In this document: piece after piece, positions 9,584 through 17,845 of the stretch
Position numbering within the stretch: position 1 is the stretch's first letter
Layout of the letters: every line of letters begins with the position of its first letter
NCBI RefSeq assembly: GCF_004138335.1
Contig: NZ_RYFW01000001.1
Location: 186,001-250,000 of the forward strand
Source of the DNA: Peristeroidobacter agariperforans
GTDB taxonomy: Bacteria; Pseudomonadota; Gammaproteobacteria; Steroidobacterales; Steroidobacteraceae
Direction of reading: 5' to 3'
Length of the DNA: 64,000 nt
Notes under the pieces: model-generated
Seen by the model: the letters and a program-made list of their open reading frames with translations, nothing else
Told to the model about the DNA's origin: nothing
Database searches by the model: none
Made by a program: the position numbers and the translations under genes

Positions 9584-10017
9584 GCGACGCCGCGGTCGAC
9601 TCGAAAGGTTCGTCCCGCGAGGTCATGAGCTATCTGGCCGTGGGCGGCGTGGGCTTTTTGATCGAAGCCGTGATCCTGACCGTGCTGACGCAGTTTGCGG
9701 GGTGGTCGCCCTGGTTGGCACGCGTGCCTTCTTTCGTTACCGCGGTGCTGGCCACGTGGGTCTTGAATCGCCGTCACACGTTCCCGGAACGCGGGTTGCA
9801 ACGTCGCTCGCTCGAAGCCTTCTTCTACATGGCGATTCAAAGCGCCGGCGTCGCGATCAACCTGGCGATCTACAGCGTCTGCCTGATGCTGCTGCCGCAA
9901 CTGGTGCGCTTTCCAGTGATCGCGCTGGCCGCGGGCTCGCTGGGCGGCTTGGTCTCCAACTATCTCTTCAACAGCAGGCTGCTTTATGCGCGCAGCCGTA
10001 CCGCGGACCAGCGATGA
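9580..10017 (+). CDS. GtrA-family membrane protein
   Basis: A 145-residue protein with four predicted membrane helices. It has the GtrA-type opening YLAVGGVGFLIEAVILTVL and the signature WVLNRRHTF followed by LGGLVSNYLFNSRLLY. GtrA proteins are thought to flip or assist polyprenyl-phosphate-linked monosaccharides across the inner membrane, usually beside a GtrB-type GT2. Both neighbours are GT2 genes, matching that pairing. The start overlaps the preceding stop by ATGA. Confidence 0.88.
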   Translation: MSDAAVDSKGSSREVMSYLAVGGVGFLIEAVILTVLTQFAGWSPWLARVPSFVTAVLATWVLNRRHTFPERGLQRRSLEAFFYMAIQSAGVAINLAIYSVCLMLLPQLVRFPVIALAAGSLGGLVSNYLFNSRLLYARSRTADQR

Positions 10018-10027
10018 GAAGCACGCC

Positions 10028-11032
10028 ATGACCCATTCCGTGAGCAGCGACGTCCGCCGGATGCAGGTTTCGATCGTCATTCCGGTTTTCAACGCCGAGA
10101 CGAACCTGCCAGAGCTGTATCGCCAATTGATGCCGGCGATGGAAAGCCTGGTCGAGCGCTTCGAAGTCATCATGGTCGAAGACGGCAGCCGCGATCGCTC
10201 GTGGGATGTGATCAGCGCTCTGTCGGCACGAGATCCGCGCGTCCGTGGCTTTCGGATGAGCCGCAACTATGGCCAGCACAACGCGCTCTTGTGCGGCATT
10301 CGAGCTGCGAAGTACGGCGTGATCCTCACCATGGACGATGACCTGCAGCACCCCGTCAGCGAAATTTCGCTGCTGCTCCAAGCGCTGCTACAAGGACACG
10401 ATGTCGTCTATGGCAGCTCGAATGACAATCAGCACGACCTGTGGCGTAACGTGGCGTCGCGCATGACCAAGCTTGCGCTGCAAAGGGCGATGGGCGCCAG
10501 CTCCGCATCCCAGGTCAGCGCGTTTCGCGCATTCCCGACGAGGCTGCGCGATGCCTTCCATGACTATCGCAGCCCCTCCGTTTCCATCGATGCGCTGCTG
10601 ACTTGGGCAACCACCCGCTTCACTGCGGTGAGCGTCAAGCACGCGCCGCGGCTGAGCGGCACGTCGAACTACACTGTGCGCAAGCTGATTACGCACGCCT
10701 TCAACCTGATGACGGGCTTCAGCACCATGCCGCTGAAGCTCGCGAGCGTCATCGGCTTCGGCTTCACGCTGTTCGGCTTCGCCGTGCTCGCCTGGGTGCT
10801 GGGCCGCTACTTCATTCAAGGCACCAGTGTTCCCGGCTTTCCGTTCCTGGCATCGCTGATCGCCATCTTCTCCGGCGCGCAGATGTTCACCCTCGGCATC
10901 TTCGGCGAGTACCTCGCCCGTATGTATGGACGCTCCATGGAGCGACCGACGTACGTGGTGCTGGAGACCAGCGAACAATCGGCCGAGCCGGCGAACGTCG
11001 CGCACCGGGCGCCCTCGCGACGCGAAGCATGA
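10028..11032 (+). CDS. GtrB/ArnC-like polyprenyl-phosphate glycosyltransferase (GT2)
   Basis: The family 2 opening VSIVIPVFNAETNLPELY is followed by MVEDGSRDRSWDVI, SRNYGQHNALLCGI and the DxD-type LTMDDDLQHP. Two C-terminal membrane helices (VIGFGFTLFGFAVLAWVLG and FLASLIAIFSGAQMFTLGI) end in GEYLARMYGRSMERPTYVV, strongly reminiscent of GtrB/ArnC/DPM-like enzymes making polyprenyl-phosphate sugars in the inner membrane. The ATG at 10028 matches the family N-terminus; an in-frame upstream start at 9986 would overlap the GtrA gene. It ends with an ATGA overlap onto the acetyltransferase gene. Confidence 0.9.
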   Translation: MTHSVSSDVRRMQVSIVIPVFNAETNLPELYRQLMPAMESLVERFEVIMVEDGSRDRSWDVISALSARDPRVRGFRMSRNYGQHNALLCGIRAAKYGVILTMDDDLQHPVSEISLLLQALLQGHDVVYGSSNDNQHDLWRNVASRMTKLALQRAMGASSASQVSAFRAFPTRLRDAFHDYRSPSVSIDALLTWATTRFTAVSVKHAPRLSGTSNYTVRKLITHAFNLMTGFSTMPLKLASVIGFGFTLFGFAVLAWVLGRYFIQGTSVPGFPFLASLIAIFSGAQMFTLGIFGEYLARMYGRSMERPTYVVLETSEQSAEPANVAHRAPSRREA

Positions 11033-11826
11033 ACTTCGATTTCACCATCGAATCGATTCGTACGCCGGCGCTCGAGCTGGACTATCACCTGGTGCCCTGG
11101 GACAGCGAGATCTTCGGCACGTCAGTGGCACAGGTCAGCCGTATCGAAGTTAAAGACCCGACTCGCGCGGCGATGGCGTATCGGCAATTCGTCGAGTGGC
11201 GCGCCGCGCAGAACATTCAACTCTGCGCTTGCCGCTTGCCCTCCGACCGGCTGGCGGAGTCGATGTTTCTTCAGGGCGACGGCTTTCGTTTCATCGAGCT
11301 GAATTATCTGCCTCGCCTGGCCGATCTGCAGCAACGATCATTCGAGAGCGAGGGCATCGAGATTGCGCCCGCAGTCGACTCGGACCGTGAAACGCTCGCC
11401 GACATGGCGGGGCAAGTCCTGCGGCATGGCCGCTTCCATCAGGACCCGCGCATCGATCCCGCATTGGGCGACAAACGTTATCGTGTGTGGATGATGAATG
11501 CATTCGGCCGCCCGACGCAGACGGTCCTGAAGTGCTCGCTCGAAGGCCGAGCGGTGGCGTTTTTCGTGATCGAACGTCCCGAGCCGAAGCATTGCTTCTG
11601 GTCATTGATCGGACTGGCGCCCGGCCTGCAAGGCCAGGGATTGGGCAAACGGGTGTGGAACGCAATGCTGCGCCATCACCGTGCACATGGCATCGAGCTG
11701 GTCACAACCAGCATCTCTTCCCTGAATGTCGCCGTCTTCAATTTGTATGTCTCGCTCGGCTTTCGCTTCCCCGCTCCATCGCTGACGCTGCAGTGGCGGC
11801 CACCGGATGCAGCGGTGCTGAGCTGA
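11029..11826 (+). CDS. GNAT-family acetyltransferase, WecD-like
   Basis: A 265-residue GNAT protein. The N-terminal half contains the WDSEIFG signature seen in dTDP-fucosamine (WecD/RffC-type) acetyltransferases, and the acetyl-CoA site is at GLAPGLQGQGLGKRVWNAML, followed by SSLNVAVFNLYVSLGFRF. Together with the WecE-type aminotransferase 430 bases downstream, it suggests N-acetylation of a 4-amino-4,6-dideoxy sugar nucleotide, giving for example a Fuc4NAc donor. The substrate is inference from context. Its start overlaps the upstream GT2 stop by four bases. Confidence 0.8.
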   Translation: MNFDFTIESIRTPALELDYHLVPWDSEIFGTSVAQVSRIEVKDPTRAAMAYRQFVEWRAAQNIQLCACRLPSDRLAESMFLQGDGFRFIELNYLPRLADLQQRSFESEGIEIAPAVDSDRETLADMAGQVLRHGRFHQDPRIDPALGDKRYRVWMMNAFGRPTQTVLKCSLEGRAVAFFVIERPEPKHCFWSLIGLAPGLQGQGLGKRVWNAMLRHHRAHGIELVTTSISSLNVAVFNLYVSLGFRFPAPSLTLQWRPPDAAVLS

Positions 11827-11840
11827 GCGGAGCGCCGACA

Positions 11841-12242
11841 GTGCAGACCTTGCATCAGCTGGTTCGCTACGGCCTGGTAGGCCTGGTATCGAACGCACTG
11901 CTCTACGCCGCGTATCTGCTGTTGAGTGACGCTGGTTTGGGTCACAAACTTGCGATGAGCCTCGTGTATTGCGTCGGCGTCATCATTACCTTCGCACTCA
12001 ATCGAAGCTGGACGTTCCGACACGATGCCGCGGCTGTCGCGACGTTCTGGCGTTACGTGCTGACCTACGCCGCGGGCTACATATTCAATCTGGTCGCGCT
12101 GTGGCTGCTCGTCGACCTCGGCCGGCTGCCGCACCAGTGGGCCATGGCGGCACTGATCGCCGTGACGGCGGTTTTGATTTTCAGCGCGCAGAAGTTCTGG
12201 GTCTTTGCCGCCCGGCGGCCAGCACTGCTTCCCCCTTCCTGA
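11841..12242 (+). CDS. Second GtrA-family membrane protein
   Basis: A 133-residue, four-helix GtrA protein: LVRYGLVGLVSNALLYAAYLL, then FALNRSWTFRH, which matches the family hallmark NRxxTF, then two further helices. A GTG start at 11841 is chosen because GGAG lies eight bases upstream and the family begins shortly before the first helix; the longer open frame extends into the acetyltransferase gene. It is the second GtrA in this cassette and only distantly similar to the first, which suggests two different lipid-linked sugars or two steps. Confidence 0.85.
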   Translation: MQTLHQLVRYGLVGLVSNALLYAAYLLLSDAGLGHKLAMSLVYCVGVIITFALNRSWTFRHDAAAVATFWRYVLTYAAGYIFNLVALWLLVDLGRLPHQWAMAALIAVTAVLIFSAQKFWVFAARRPALLPPS

Positions 12243-12257
12243 CCACGAGTTGCTCGT

Positions 12258-13400
12258 ATGGCGTACCGCATTCCATTCAACAAGCCCTTCGTGGTCGGCA
12301 CGGAACTGAGCTACATCGGCCAGTGCCTGGAGGAAGCCAAACTGTGCGGCGACGGCCGCTTCACCAAAGAGTGCCAGGAGCTCATGCAACGCGAGTTCAG
12401 CGCGACGCAGGTGCTGCTGACGACCTCGGGAACCTCGGCACTGGAAATGGCCGCAATGCTGTGCGAGCTGGAGCCCGGCGATGAGGTCGTCATGCCATCG
12501 TACACGTTCGTCTCGACGGCGAATGCTTTCGTTTTGCGTGGCGCGAAGCCGGTGTTCGTGGATATCCGCACCGACACCAAGAACATCGACGAAGCGTTGA
12601 TCGAAGCAGCGATCACGCCTCGCACCCGCGCCATCGTGCCAGTCCACTATGCCGGCGTAGCCTGCGAGATGGACGCTATCAACGCGATCGCTGCGCGCCA
12701 CGACCTGCGTGTCGTCGAGGATGCTGCACAGGGAGTCGATGCCACCTATCGCGGCGCTTACCTCGGCACCTTGGGCGATTTCGGCGCCTACAGCTTTCAC
12801 GAGACCAAGAATTTCGTGTGCGGCGAAGGCGGCGCGCTGGTGACGACTCGCGCCGAGGCTATCGAGCGCGCGGAAATCATCCGGGAAAAAGGCACCAATC
12901 GCAGTCAGTTCTTCCGTGGCCAGGTGGATAAATACACCTGGGTCGACGTCGGCTCCTCGTTCCTCTCCTCGGACATCCTCGCCGCGTTCCTGCTGGCGCA
13001 GCTACAGAACAAGCAACGGATCACATCGCTGCGCAAACGGGTTTACGAAACGTATGCGCGGCAGTTGCAGCGACTCGAGCAGCGCGGGCTGATGAGCTTG
13101 CCGGTGGTGCCCGACCATTGCGGCACGAACTACCACATGTTTTATATCGTGCTGGAGAGTCTGGAGATTCGCACTCGCCTGATCGAACACCTGCGCAAGG
13201 CCGGCATTCTGGCGGTATTTCACTACGTGCCGCTGCACACCGCGCCGATGGGACTCGGGATGGGATATCGCGCCGGCATGCTGCCGCTCACCGAATCGAT
13301 CAGCGATCGCCTGCTGCGGCTGCCGTTGTACGCCGGGCTGTCGAGCGAGGAGCAGGACAGCGTCATCTCGGAAATCTTCGCCTTCTTCGGCGTTGGTTAG
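12258..13400 (+). CDS. wecE: dTDP-4-amino-4,6-dideoxygalactose-type transaminase (WecE/RffA-like, DegT family)
   Basis: PLP-dependent sugar aminotransferase of 380 residues. The N-terminus IPFNKPFVVGTELSYI and GDGRFTKECQ are typical of WecE/RffA. TTSGTSALEMAAMLCEL binds PLP phosphate, VEDAAQGVDATYRG holds the PLP-stacking Asp, and FHETKNFVCGEGGALV carries the Schiff-base Lys. WecE converts dTDP-4-keto-6-deoxyglucose to the 4-amino sugar, which the nearby GNAT enzyme could acetylate. No rmlA/rmlB homologue lies in the window, so the precursor must come from elsewhere. It ends converging with, and overlapping by four bases, the minus-strand membrane gene. Confidence 0.88.
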   Translation: MAYRIPFNKPFVVGTELSYIGQCLEEAKLCGDGRFTKECQELMQREFSATQVLLTTSGTSALEMAAMLCELEPGDEVVMPSYTFVSTANAFVLRGAKPVFVDIRTDTKNIDEALIEAAITPRTRAIVPVHYAGVACEMDAINAIAARHDLRVVEDAAQGVDATYRGAYLGTLGDFGAYSFHETKNFVCGEGGALVTTRAEAIERAEIIREKGTNRSQFFRGQVDKYTWVDVGSSFLSSDILAAFLLAQLQNKQRITSLRKRVYETYARQLQRLEQRGLMSLPVVPDHCGTNYHMFYIVLESLEIRTRLIEHLRKAGILAVFHYVPLHTAPMGLGMGYRAGMLPLTESISDRLLRLPLYAGLSSEEQDSVISEIFAFFGVG

Positions 13401-14929
13401 CGCCTGGCCGTTTCTTTGTTACGGTACAGCCACCACCAGTCGCTGCGCGCCACCAATTCCACCGCGTCGAGCTTTTGCTTGAAAATGTAGCTGCCGAGAT
13501 CGGCGTCGGCCTTGACCAGGAAGTAGTCGTAATTGGCGCCGCCGTGCGCTTCCCAATCGAACGCCGTCGGGTCCCAGCTCACTTGCTCGTCGATTCGCGG
13601 CCCCGCGTCGCGCTTGTATCTCGCCATCTGCGAGTAGAAATCTGCGAAATTGAAATCGACGATGCCGCCGCGCTTGGCCTGATACCAAGCCGGAAAGTGC
13701 AAATACACCGGCAATGCGAACAGCGGGCTCTGCTTGTCGTAGACCATTGCTGCGACCCGGCGACCCGGCTCCATGTGCCCGACCATCCGATCGAACGATT
13801 CGGTCTCGCGAGCGAATGCCGCGAAGCGCCCGGTGTTCAAGAACATCCACAGCAAGATCAGAGGCATGACGAGCCAGTCGGGCCGGCGCGTACCGGCCGG
13901 CGGCGCATCCCACAGCAGCAGCCACAACGGCACGAGGAAGATGCCGAGGCGCTGATAGAAATAGGCGGTGCTGAAAACGTAGTGCGGCGCCGTCATGAAC
14001 ACTGCCAGCCCCAGCAGCAACGGTAACCAGCGCTGTGGCTGGCGATTCAACTTCGAGCCCATCAGCCACGGCATCAGCACGACCGAGCCGGTCACGAGTA
14101 CACAAGTGAACAGCGCCAATGAATCCTGCCCGGCGGGCTGCATCAACAACTGCATCAGACGGAAACTGACGGGTCCGAACACCACCGGGTCACTGCTGAC
14201 GCGCGCTTCGTTGGTGTAAGTCACAAACATCCAGACGGCGATCAGCGGCAGCGGCGCGGTGTACGGCAACCATCTCAGCGCCAGCCCCTTCCAGTCGCGA
14301 TAGTGGGCGCCGGCGATGTAGCCCAACGCCAGCATCGAGGCAAATCCCAGCACGATGATGTGGCAGAAGAACAGCGCCAGCGAGGCCATCGCCACCCAGA
14401 CGCCTCGTCGCACGCTGGGCGCGGCGGCGAATCGAATCGCCTGAATGAAGAACAGCAGGCCGAAAGGCACCGCGACCAGGAACGACAGGAATCCCCAGTA
14501 AAACGCATAACCGAACGCGCACGGGATCGCCAGCCACTTCCAGCGCTCGTCCGCGCCGGCCGCTCGCAGCAGCGCGGCGGTGAGCAAAGGAATCGAGATC
14601 AGCGAGAGCGATACCAGCAGCTGGGCGGCAACAGCGACCGGCAGCACCGTGGAGCCGGCGTACAGGAGCATGTAGCCCAGCAGGTACGGCGTAAACCAAT
14701 TCACATCGAACAGCTGGGTGAACGCCGCGTTGCCCGCCCATATTTCGCGCAGGGCCGCGATCTGGGCCGCGTGCTGTGGCATGTCGACCATGGGCAGGTT
14801 CTGCCCGAACCACAGCGGAGCGATCGACAATAGCACCGCAGCCATGAACAACCGGTTGTTGCCCACTGAAATCGTCTGCGCCAGCTGGGATGAAAACTGA
14901 GGCGTGAGTCGCTCTGTGCTTTCAGTCAT
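13397..14929 (-). CDS. Multi-pass membrane protein, putative GT-C-type glycosyltransferase
   Basis: About 510 residues with roughly ten membrane helices and a C-terminal soluble domain. A short loop after the first helix reads NLPMVDMPQHAAQIAALREIW, an acidic/His loop position comparable to the first periplasmic loop of GT-C enzymes. I do not recognise the exact family. The C-terminal region (QSPLFALPVYLHFPAWYQ, then a WDPTAFDWEAHG stretch) looks like the periplasmic tail seen in such proteins. The start at 14929 is preferred over upstream candidates at 14947-15001, though none has a convincing ribosome site. It is divergent from the STT3-like gene by 59 bases and is the only minus-strand gene in the pilus/glycan block. 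Confidence 0.65.
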   Translation of the reverse strand: MTESTERLTPQFSSQLAQTISVGNNRLFMAAVLLSIAPLWFGQNLPMVDMPQHAAQIAALREIWAGNAAFTQLFDVNWFTPYLLGYMLLYAGSTVLPVAVAAQLLVSLSLISIPLLTAALLRAAGADERWKWLAIPCAFGYAFYWGFLSFLVAVPFGLLFFIQAIRFAAAPSVRRGVWVAMASLALFFCHIIVLGFASMLALGYIAGAHYRDWKGLALRWLPYTAPLPLIAVWMFVTYTNEARVSSDPVVFGPVSFRLMQLLMQPAGQDSLALFTCVLVTGSVVLMPWLMGSKLNRQPQRWLPLLLGLAVFMTAPHYVFSTAYFYQRLGIFLVPLWLLLWDAPPAGTRRPDWLVMPLILLWMFLNTGRFAAFARETESFDRMVGHMEPGRRVAAMVYDKQSPLFALPVYLHFPAWYQAKRGGIVDFNFADFYSQMARYKRDAGPRIDEQVSWDPTAFDWEAHGGANYDYFLVKADADLGSYIFKQKLDAVELVARSDWWWLYRNKETARR

Positions 14930-14988
14930 CCGGTTAACATATCCCATCATCGGCGCACGGCCGCGAGAACCACTACACAGTTCGGACC

Positions 14989-16848
14989 ATGCACACGCCA
15001 CGCAAACTTCCTTGGACTCTGATCGCCACCTGGCTGCTGGTCAGCGCGGTGGCAATGGCGGCGTCCTGCCTGACGTATCCGGCGGCCACCTTGAACGGCG
15101 AGTACGTGCCGGTCGGCAACGACGCGTTCTATCACGCACGCCGCATCCTGGACACGGTGCGCGATCCGAGCTCGTTTTATGAGTTCGATGCCCATATCCA
15201 CGCGCCCGAAGGCAGCCTGCTCACCTGGCCCTGGGGATTCGATTACGCGTTGGCGCACATTACGCGCGGCGCCATGGCGCTCGGGCTGAGCGACGATCCG
15301 ATGGCGATCCTGGTCTGGATCCCGGTCCTGGCGTTCGCAATCAATATCGGACTGTTGTTCGCGATCACTCGTCAATTGCCGCTCTCGCCAGCGTTCACTG
15401 TGCTCGCCGGGCTGGCGATGGCAGTGGCGCCGACCAATCAGCTACTGCACGGAGTCGGTGAGTTCGATCATCACTTCGCCGAGCTCAGCTTCATTCTGGC
15501 CGCTCTGGCGGCCGGGCTCGCCTGGCTGCGCAAGCCTGAGAGTCAGCTGCGCGCGGCGTTGGCTGCCGTCGTTCTGGGCCTGGCGCCAGCGGTACAGAAT
15601 GGATTGTTCATCATCCAGTTGCCGCTGCTGGCCACGCTATTCGTACTGTGGCTGCAAAACCGGACCGTGCCGGCGCGCAGCGGCCTGACTTTCGCGCTGA
15701 CTCTGCTGCTCTCGACGCTGGCGATAGTGCTGCCTTCCGAGCCAGCTCGGCTCGGCCGCTTCGAGTTCTACACGCTGTCCTGGTTTCACCTTTACATCGC
15801 GGCGTGCTCGGCGGTGACCGTGACCTTGCTGAGTCGATTGCAGGCCACCCGTAACGGCATCCTGATGTTCGCGCTCATCAGCGTAGCGCTGCTGATCCCG
15901 ATCGTGACGGAGCTGCCGATCGCGCAGGAATTCATCACCGGCACGCCGACGCCGTTGAAACTCATCACCGAGATGGAACCGCCGCTGCGCGCCGGGCTGC
16001 GCAACGGGATGGCCTACATCGCGGACTACTATTCCAGCCTCATCTTCCTGGTTCCGCTGACCATGCTGTTGTGCGCATACAAAGGATTTCGGGAGCGCAG
16101 CAGTCCGCGGTTGTTGTTCTGGGTCACCTCCTTGATGGGGCTGGCGCTGCTCGTGTCGCAAATGCGGATGCACTACTTCGGCGGATTTGCGCTGTTGCTG
16201 CCCTGGCTGATCGTTCTGCAGGAGTTCTGTGACAGAGCGCCCCAACACTTCAAGAAAACGGTGCTGCTCACGGCACTGGCGCTAGTGCTGCTTTATTACC
16301 CGCCATTGCGCCATCAACTCGTCGCGCCAATGTCGGTGGCGAATGACCTCTCATTTCGCGAGACGCGCCCCATGCTCGCCACCATCGCCAAGGCCTGTGC
16401 GGAGGACCCCGGCGTCATCCTGGCAGACAGCAACATCGGGCACTACATCCGCTTCTACTCGGACTGCTCGGTCGTCGCCAACAACTTCCTGCTCACCAAG
16501 CAGCATTTCGACAAGATCGACCAGATGCAGCACCTGTTCACGCTGACGCCGGAGCAGCTGATGAAAGAGGCGCCGTGGGTGAAGTATGTGCTCATCCGTC
16601 CTGGGGACATCATGGAGCAAGCTGACGGGCAGCTCACATTCTCATTCATTGGCCCGACGCCTTACCTGGCGAAGCTGATGTATGAGGAGCACAGCCCGGC
16701 GGCGCAGCACAGCCCGGTGCCCGACGGGCTGGAGCTGGTGGGGCAAGTGCGCTTGCCCGGCCTGTACAACGTACCTTATGCCACGTTGTACAAAGTCCAC
16801 GCGAAACAGCCGCCGGCAGTTTCGTCGGCGAACGACGTCGGAGAGTGA
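14989..16848 (+). CDS. STT3/AglB-like oligosaccharyltransferase (GT66-type) directly upstream of pilin gene
   Basis: A 619-residue protein with about 11-13 membrane helices and a C-terminal soluble domain. The first loop has VGNDAFYHARRI with Asp45. The second has GEFDHHF with Asp160 and His162, closely matching the Asp/Asp-x-His metal ligands and spacing known for archaeal AglB. LLTWPWGFDYALAH resembles the STT3 region after the first loop, and an acidic TEME in a later loop could stand for the TIXE motif. The WWDYG sequon-binding motif is not recognisable; DSNIGHYIRFYSD occupies that region. The family's role is transfer of glycan from a polyprenyl carrier to Asn in N-X-S/T. Its end is 202 bases from pilA, same strand. 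Pilin as substrate is inference. Confidence 0.72.
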   Translation: MHTPRKLPWTLIATWLLVSAVAMAASCLTYPAATLNGEYVPVGNDAFYHARRILDTVRDPSSFYEFDAHIHAPEGSLLTWPWGFDYALAHITRGAMALGLSDDPMAILVWIPVLAFAINIGLLFAITRQLPLSPAFTVLAGLAMAVAPTNQLLHGVGEFDHHFAELSFILAALAAGLAWLRKPESQLRAALAAVVLGLAPAVQNGLFIIQLPLLATLFVLWLQNRTVPARSGLTFALTLLLSTLAIVLPSEPARLGRFEFYTLSWFHLYIAACSAVTVTLLSRLQATRNGILMFALISVALLIPIVTELPIAQEFITGTPTPLKLITEMEPPLRAGLRNGMAYIADYYSSLIFLVPLTMLLCAYKGFRERSSPRLLFWVTSLMGLALLVSQMRMHYFGGFALLLPWLIVLQEFCDRAPQHFKKTVLLTALALVLLYYPPLRHQLVAPMSVANDLSFRETRPMLATIAKACAEDPGVILADSNIGHYIRFYSDCSVVANNFLLTKQHFDKIDQMQHLFTLTPEQLMKEAPWVKYVLIRPGDIMEQADGQLTFSFIGPTPYLAKLMYEEHSPAAQHSPVPDGLELVGQVRLPGLYNVPYATLYKVHAKQPPAVSSANDVGE

Positions 16849-16944
16849 CGTCCTTTGTCACTTACTGGCATGAAGCGCTCATCCGTCGCCTGAACCGGCG
16901 CCGAGCAAGAGCTGGACGCTCCGGCAAAATTCAGGTCGTTTCAG

Positions 16945-16960
16945 TGACTTATCGAAGTCA
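16945..16960. promoter_or_regulatory. 16-bp dyad upstream of the pilA promoter
   Basis: TGACTTatcgAAGTCA is a perfect 6-bp inverted repeat with a 4-base spacer, seven bases upstream of the -24 element of the pilA sigma-54 promoter. It has the size and symmetry of an operator. The binding protein is unknown, and activator sites for PilR are usually further upstream. Confidence 0.45.
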
Positions 16961-16967
16961 GAAAAGT

Positions 16968-16983
16968 TGGCATGCTGCTTGCT
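16968..16983 (+). promoter_or_regulatory. Sigma-54 (-24/-12) promoter of pilA
   Basis: TGGCATgctgcTTGCT matches the sigma-54 consensus TGGCAC-N5-TTGCW at all but one core base, with GG and GC at the required 10-base spacing. Transcription should begin near base 16994, leaving a leader of about 57 bases. This agrees with PilR, encoded nearby, being a sigma-54 activator. Confidence 0.88.
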
Positions 16984-17050
16984 AATTCTTCGCCCGCAGG
17001 CACTCGATGCCGCGAGAGTTCGAATTTTCATCCCGAGGGAGACGTTGACA

Positions 17051-17575
17051 ATGTTGAAGCAGATCCAAAAGGGTTTCACCCTGATCGAATTGATGATCGT
17101 GGTCGCGATCATCGGCATTCTGGCGGCCATCGCCATTCCCGCCTACCAGGACTACACGATCCGTTCGCAGGTCTCTGAGGGCCTGTCGCTCGCCGCTGCC
17201 GCCAAGGCTGCCGTGGCCGAGTCGTTCTCTCAGCGCGGCGTTGCTCCGGACAACCGCACGGTGGCCGGCATGTCGGCAACTGCGACCGACACGAAGGGCA
17301 AGTATGTGACTTCGGTCGAAGTGGCCGCCGGCCGCATCGACATCACCTACGGCAACAACGTGAACCGCGTCATCAACGGCACGATCCTGAGCATCACCCC
17401 GTACGAAACTCAGGACCAGTCTGTGGTGTGGCGTTGTGGCAATGCCGGCCTGCCGAGCGGCGTGACCAACACGATGGGTCAGGGCCGTGGCACCACCCCG
17501 ACGTATGCAGCGGGCAACCTGGCGGACCTGCAGAACGGCAAGTACGTGCCGAGCGCCTGCCGCGCTGGCAACTAA
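17051..17575 (+). CDS. pilA: Type IV major pilin (type IVa) with two N-X-T sequons
   Basis: The prepilin has a short basic leader MLKQIQKG, cleaved by PilD after Gly8, then the N-methylated [20 protein letters not shown] helix with Glu5 of the mature protein. The precursor is 174 residues. Two cysteines (about 129 and 170) delimit a C-terminal D-region disulfide loop of about 40 residues. N-X-T sequons occur at Asn68 (NRT) and Asn109 (NGT). The ATG at 17051 is preceded by GAGGGA with 10-base spacing; the open frame upstream is not part of the protein. A sigma-54 promoter lies before it and a strong terminator after it, so it is a monocistronic, highly expressed unit. Confidence 0.96.
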   Translation: MLKQIQKGFTLIELMIVVAIIGILAAIAIPAYQDYTIRSQVSEGLSLAAAAKAAVAESFSQRGVAPDNRTVAGMSATATDTKGKYVTSVEVAAGRIDITYGNNVNRVINGTILSITPYETQDQSVVWRCGNAGLPSGVTNTMGQGRGTTPTYAAGNLADLQNGKYVPSACRAGN

Positions 17576-17598
17576 GCCGAATCGATGTAAATCGACTG

Positions 17599-17629
17599 GA
17601 AGGGGGCCTCACGGCCCCCTTCTTCTTTT
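17599..17629 (+). terminator. Rho-independent terminator of pilA
   Basis: A 10-bp stem GAAGGGGGCC / GGCCCCCTTC with a TCAC loop is followed by TTCTTTT. It lies 24 bases after the pilA stop and separates pilA from pilB. Confidence 0.92.
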
Positions 17630-17845
17630 GGGGCGCACGCCGGGACTGTGATCGAGATCGCGTTCACTGCGCGATCGACTGTACAGAATATCGCAGTATC
17701 GCCGGACGTGGGCCGACCGTGGACGCTGAACGATGCCCGCTCAATTCAGGGAATAATCGCCGCGGCCTGCTGCAAAATCGCGATTGATCGCTCGAGACCT
17801 TTACCGCCAGACTAGTCAGAGTTTCACTTTGGGTTGGCCCGCCGC

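Noticed and set aside
17656..17676. GATCGCG/CGCGATC dyad between pilA and pilB as a promoter or operator
   Set aside because: Only seven base pairs built from common CG/GATC words, with no matching promoter spacing; not enough to call a feature.
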